From an uncultured Porphyromonadaceae bacterium (lineage in GTDB: Bacteria > Bacteroidota > Bacteroidia > Bacteroidales > Muribaculaceae), in assembly GCA_947175715.1 (NCBI GenBank), contig CAMWOD010000041.1, positions 1 through 7,590 of the forward strand: a stretch of DNA of 7,590 bases, written 5' to 3'. Of the stretch, positions 5,363 through 7,590 are shown piece by piece (positions within the stretch are counted from its first letter, which is position 1; each line of letters begins with the position of its first letter). The position numbers and the translations under genes were made by a program. Below the pieces are notes generated by a model. It was not told where the DNA came from. It saw only the letters and a program-made list of their open reading frames with translations, and made no database searches.

Positions 5363-6301
5363 ATGTCACCAATACTCGAAGTAGAGCACGTATCAAAACA
5401 CTATGCGGGCCACACTGCCCTCGACGACGTGTCACTATCGGTTAAGCCATCCACCGTATATGGTCTTCTTGGCCCCAACGGTGCCGGCAAGACTACGCTA
5501 ATACGTATCATAAACCATATCACTGCGCCCGATGAAGGCAAGGTGATCTACGATGGTCACCAGCTCGTGGCCGACGACGTACGCACTATCGGATACCTAC
5601 CCGAAGAACGAGGTCTTTATAAAAAGATGAAAGTAGGTGAGCAAGCCGTTTTCTTCGCCCGCCTCAAGGGTCTATCCAAGCATGATGCCGTATCCGAGTT
5701 GCGCAAGTGGTTTGAGAAATTCGACATACTACCCTGGTGGGACAAAAAAGTTGAAGAGTTGTCGAAAGGTATGGCACAGAAGGTACAATTTATTATCACT
5801 GTGCTTCATCGGCCCAAACTGCTGATTTTCGACGAGCCGTTTTCAGGCTTCGACCCGATAAACGCCGACCTGCTGAAAAAGGAGATACTTGAGCTGCGCG
5901 ACCAAGGCTCTACGGTAATCTTCTCTACTCACAACATGAGCTCGGTGGAAGAGCTGTGCGATGACATCACACTTATCAACAAGTCGCACAATATACTTTC
6001 GGGCAATGTACAGGAAATACGTCAGGCCCATTCACGCGGACTCTACTCAGTAAGGTTCAATGGCGACCCCCTGACACTGCTTAACGCATTGGACAGCCAG
6101 CTTGCCCACCACAAAATCGGTATTCCCGATAAGAACGGCGAGCTACTTAAGGTAATATTCAAGCCCGATGTAGACATGCGCACGGCCATCGACACGATCA
6201 ACCGCACAGTTGAGCTACGTTCATTCACTCCCATCATCCCCTCGATGGACGAGATTTTCATACGCACAGTTCAATCCAACAATCAGCAAGCATACTTATG
6301 A
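5363..6301 (+). CDS. ABC-2 type exporter ATP-binding protein (NatA-like)
   Basis: This 312-residue protein is the cytoplasmic ATPase that powers the membrane protein encoded next. It has Walker A GPNGAGKTT (37-45), a Q-loop region YLPEERGLYKKM (78-89), signature LSKGMAQKVQF (133-143), Walker B LLIFDEP (153-159, catalytic E158), D-loop SGFD (161-164) and switch H190 (STHNM). The Q-loop has Glu where Gln is usual and the signature is LSKGM rather than LSGGQ; both are features I associate with the NatA/YhaQ-like subgroup, so they do not suggest an inactive protein. The C-terminal part (about 215-300) resembles the DUF4162 accessory domain of that group. NatA of Bacillus works with NatB in sodium export, but homologues move varied substrates, so the cargo is unknown. 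The gene's stop overlaps the permease start as ATGA. Confidence 0.92.
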   Translation: MSPILEVEHVSKHYAGHTALDDVSLSVKPSTVYGLLGPNGAGKTTLIRIINHITAPDEGKVIYDGHQLVADDVRTIGYLPEERGLYKKMKVGEQAVFFARLKGLSKHDAVSELRKWFEKFDILPWWDKKVEELSKGMAQKVQFIITVLHRPKLLIFDEPFSGFDPINADLLKKEILELRDQGSTVIFSTHNMSSVEELCDDITLINKSHNILSGNVQEIRQAHSRGLYSVRFNGDPLTLLNALDSQLAHHKIGIPDKNGELLKVIFKPDVDMRTAIDTINRTVELRSFTPIIPSMDEIFIRTVQSNNQQAYL

Positions 6302-7590
6302 ACAGCAATATATGGCTGGTGATTCGCCGCGAGTTTCTGGAGCGCGTCACCAAAAAAAGTTTTATCATCACCACCCTGTTGATGCCGATTATCATGTTGG
6401 CGCTAATGGTTGCCCCGGCGGCAATTATGAGTCTTAACACATCGGATGCCAAGGTGATAGGCGTACTCGACTCGCGCGACAGTATCGGGTCGAAGCTCCA
6501 AAGCGATGAATATGTGAAATTTGTAATGCTCACGCAGGCTCGCGACGAAGCTATGACCGATGAAACCCTCGACGGCATACTCGAGATAGGCCCCAACATC
6601 GTAGACAATCCCAACAACGTGCGTCTTTACTCGCGCGACGCAGCTCCTGCCGAAGTTACCGCCGACATCACCAATCAGCTCAATCGCATTATCGAGACCG
6701 AACGTATGGAGGCATACAACATCGACAATCTCGATAAAATAATCAAGGAAGTACAGGTCGATGTAAACCTCTCGACAGCACGTATCACCAGCGATAACGA
6801 CACCACCGACACATCGCAAATGCTGAGCATGATAATAGGCTTTGTAATGACATTCGTGCTTTACATGTTCCTGTTGATGTACGGCCAGATGGTAATGACC
6901 TCAATTATCGAAGAGAAAAACAACCGCGTGCTCGAGGTGATGGTATCGTCGGTTAAGCCCACACACCTGATGATGGGCAAGATAGTAGGTGTAGGTCTTG
7001 TGGCCGTAGTGCAGGTGGTGATATGGGGAGCGCTCATAGCCACATTCTCATCGATACTCATGCCCATGATCATGCCTGCCGAGCTGATGGCTGATGTCAA
7101 TGCCTACTCAGCCGGCACACTCACAGCAGCCCAGGCCAATACCGACATCGACCTTGTGCAGGCAATAGCAACTTTAGGCTCGCTGGGCTTCATACTTAAG
7201 ATATTCGGCTACATATTGCTCTTCCTCATCGGAGGCTTCCTGTTCTACGCCGCCATCAACGCCGCTATCGGCTCATCGGTCGACAACATCCAGGATGCAA
7301 GCCAGCTGCAGGTATTCGTTGTAATACCCGTATTGCTCGGCATGGTATTTGCGCTCAGTGTAGTCAACGACCCCACAAGCTCAATGGCTATGTGGCTGTC
7401 ATTCATACCGTTCACATCACCGATGGTGATGATGGCTCGCATACCGTTCGACATTCCTGGATGGGAGATAGTGGTATCGCTCGTGATACTCTACATATCG
7501 TTTGTGTTGATGGTGTGGATTGCAGCCAAGATATACCGTGTAGGCATATTCATGTATGGCAAGAAGCCCTCTATCAAGGAGCTAATACGT
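6298..7590 (+). CDS. ABC-2 type exporter permease (NatB-like), 3' end beyond window
   Basis: An uninterrupted frame of 431 codons starts at the ATG in the ATGA overlap with the ATPase stop and runs to the last base of the window without a stop. The protein begins MNSNIWLVIRREFLERV. It has a first membrane helix at about 22-46, a polar domain facing outward (about 47-174), then helices at about 175-198, 229-252, 302-324, 339-356 and 391-412. IIEEKNNRVLEVMVSS (203-218) followed by GKIVG is the hallmark of ABC2_membrane_3/NatB-type permeases, and FIPFTSPMVMMARIP (369-383) also fits. It should form the export channel with the upstream ATPase; the substrate is unknown. The last residues (MYGKKPSIKEL) look like the usual C-terminal tail, so probably only a few residues are missing. 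It is cut by the window edge, not by mutation. Confidence 0.93.
   Translation, partial: MNSNIWLVIRREFLERVTKKSFIITTLLMPIIMLALMVAPAAIMSLNTSDAKVIGVLDSRDSIGSKLQSDEYVKFVMLTQARDEAMTDETLDGILEIGPNIVDNPNNVRLYSRDAAPAEVTADITNQLNRIIETERMEAYNIDNLDKIIKEVQVDVNLSTARITSDNDTTDTSQMLSMIIGFVMTFVLYMFLLMYGQMVMTSIIEEKNNRVLEVMVSSVKPTHLMMGKIVGVGLVAVVQVVIWGALIATFSSILMPMIMPAELMADVNAYSAGTLTAAQANTDIDLVQAIATLGSLGFILKIFGYILLFLIGGFLFYAAINAAIGSSVDNIQDASQLQVFVVIPVLLGMVFALSVVNDPTSSMAMWLSFIPFTSPMVMMARIPFDIPGWEIVVSLVILYISFVLMVWIAAKIYRVGIFMYGKKPSIKELIR

Noticed and set aside
5363..6301. ABC ATPase suspected inactive because of LSKGM signature and Glu in the Q-loop
   Set aside because: These are, to my knowledge, normal for the NatA/YhaQ-like subgroup. 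Walker A, Walker B Glu158, D-loop and His190 are intact.
6258..6819. Minus-strand open frames across the permease start
   Set aside because: They are antisense to a 431-codon permease frame with clear NatB-type motifs, and they show no recognisable domain.
1..7590. Mobile element, CRISPR array, tRNA/rRNA or defence island
   Set aside because: No transposase, integrase, spaced direct repeats, tRNA cloverleaf, rRNA sequence or defence-type domain was seen on either strand.

Overview
This window reads as ordinary chromosomal DNA from a member of the Bacteroidetes, most likely order Bacteroidales. A Muribaculaceae-like source is my best guess, but it is an inference from general protein similarity and mixed base composition with frequent ATA codons. 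Supporting signs are: promoters of the Bacteroidetes type (TTG about 19 bases upstream of TAnnTTTG); no clear Shine-Dalgarno sequences, with A-rich leaders instead; a DUF2027-Smr fusion protein, known from Bacteroidetes; and an LPS-export ATPase (LptB), which implies a Gram-negative envelope.

Layout. Bases 1-360 are non-coding, AT-rich in part, and contain several short inverted repeats. A convincing promoter at 361-392 then leads, through a roughly 160-base unstructured A/C-rich leader, to a small ECF-like sigma-70 factor (562-1152), followed after 52 bases by surE (1205-1969). Running the other way are udk (uridine kinase, start at 3408) and lptB, which overlap by one base (TAATG). surE and lptB converge with only 9 bases between their stop codons.

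From a 94-base divergent promoter region (3409-3502), a tight four-gene operon runs to the right edge: a DUF2027-Smr protein, an EFR1-type flavodoxin/2x[4Fe-4S] protein, an ABC-2 exporter ATPase and its membrane subunit. Gaps are 4 and 5 bases, then an ATGA overlap. The permease is open to the last base of the window and appears to lack only a short C-terminal tail.

Functionally the window mixes housekeeping (nucleotide salvage and 5'-nucleotidase activity, LPS transport), transcription control, and an exporter operon that also carries a redox protein and an Smr-domain protein. I see no phage, transposon, CRISPR, rRNA or tRNA, and no clearly new defence or mobile system. The items most worth a second look are the structured and repeat-bearing region upstream of the sigma gene, the sigma-surE pairing without a visible anti-sigma gene, and the Smr/EFR1/ABC-2 operon.
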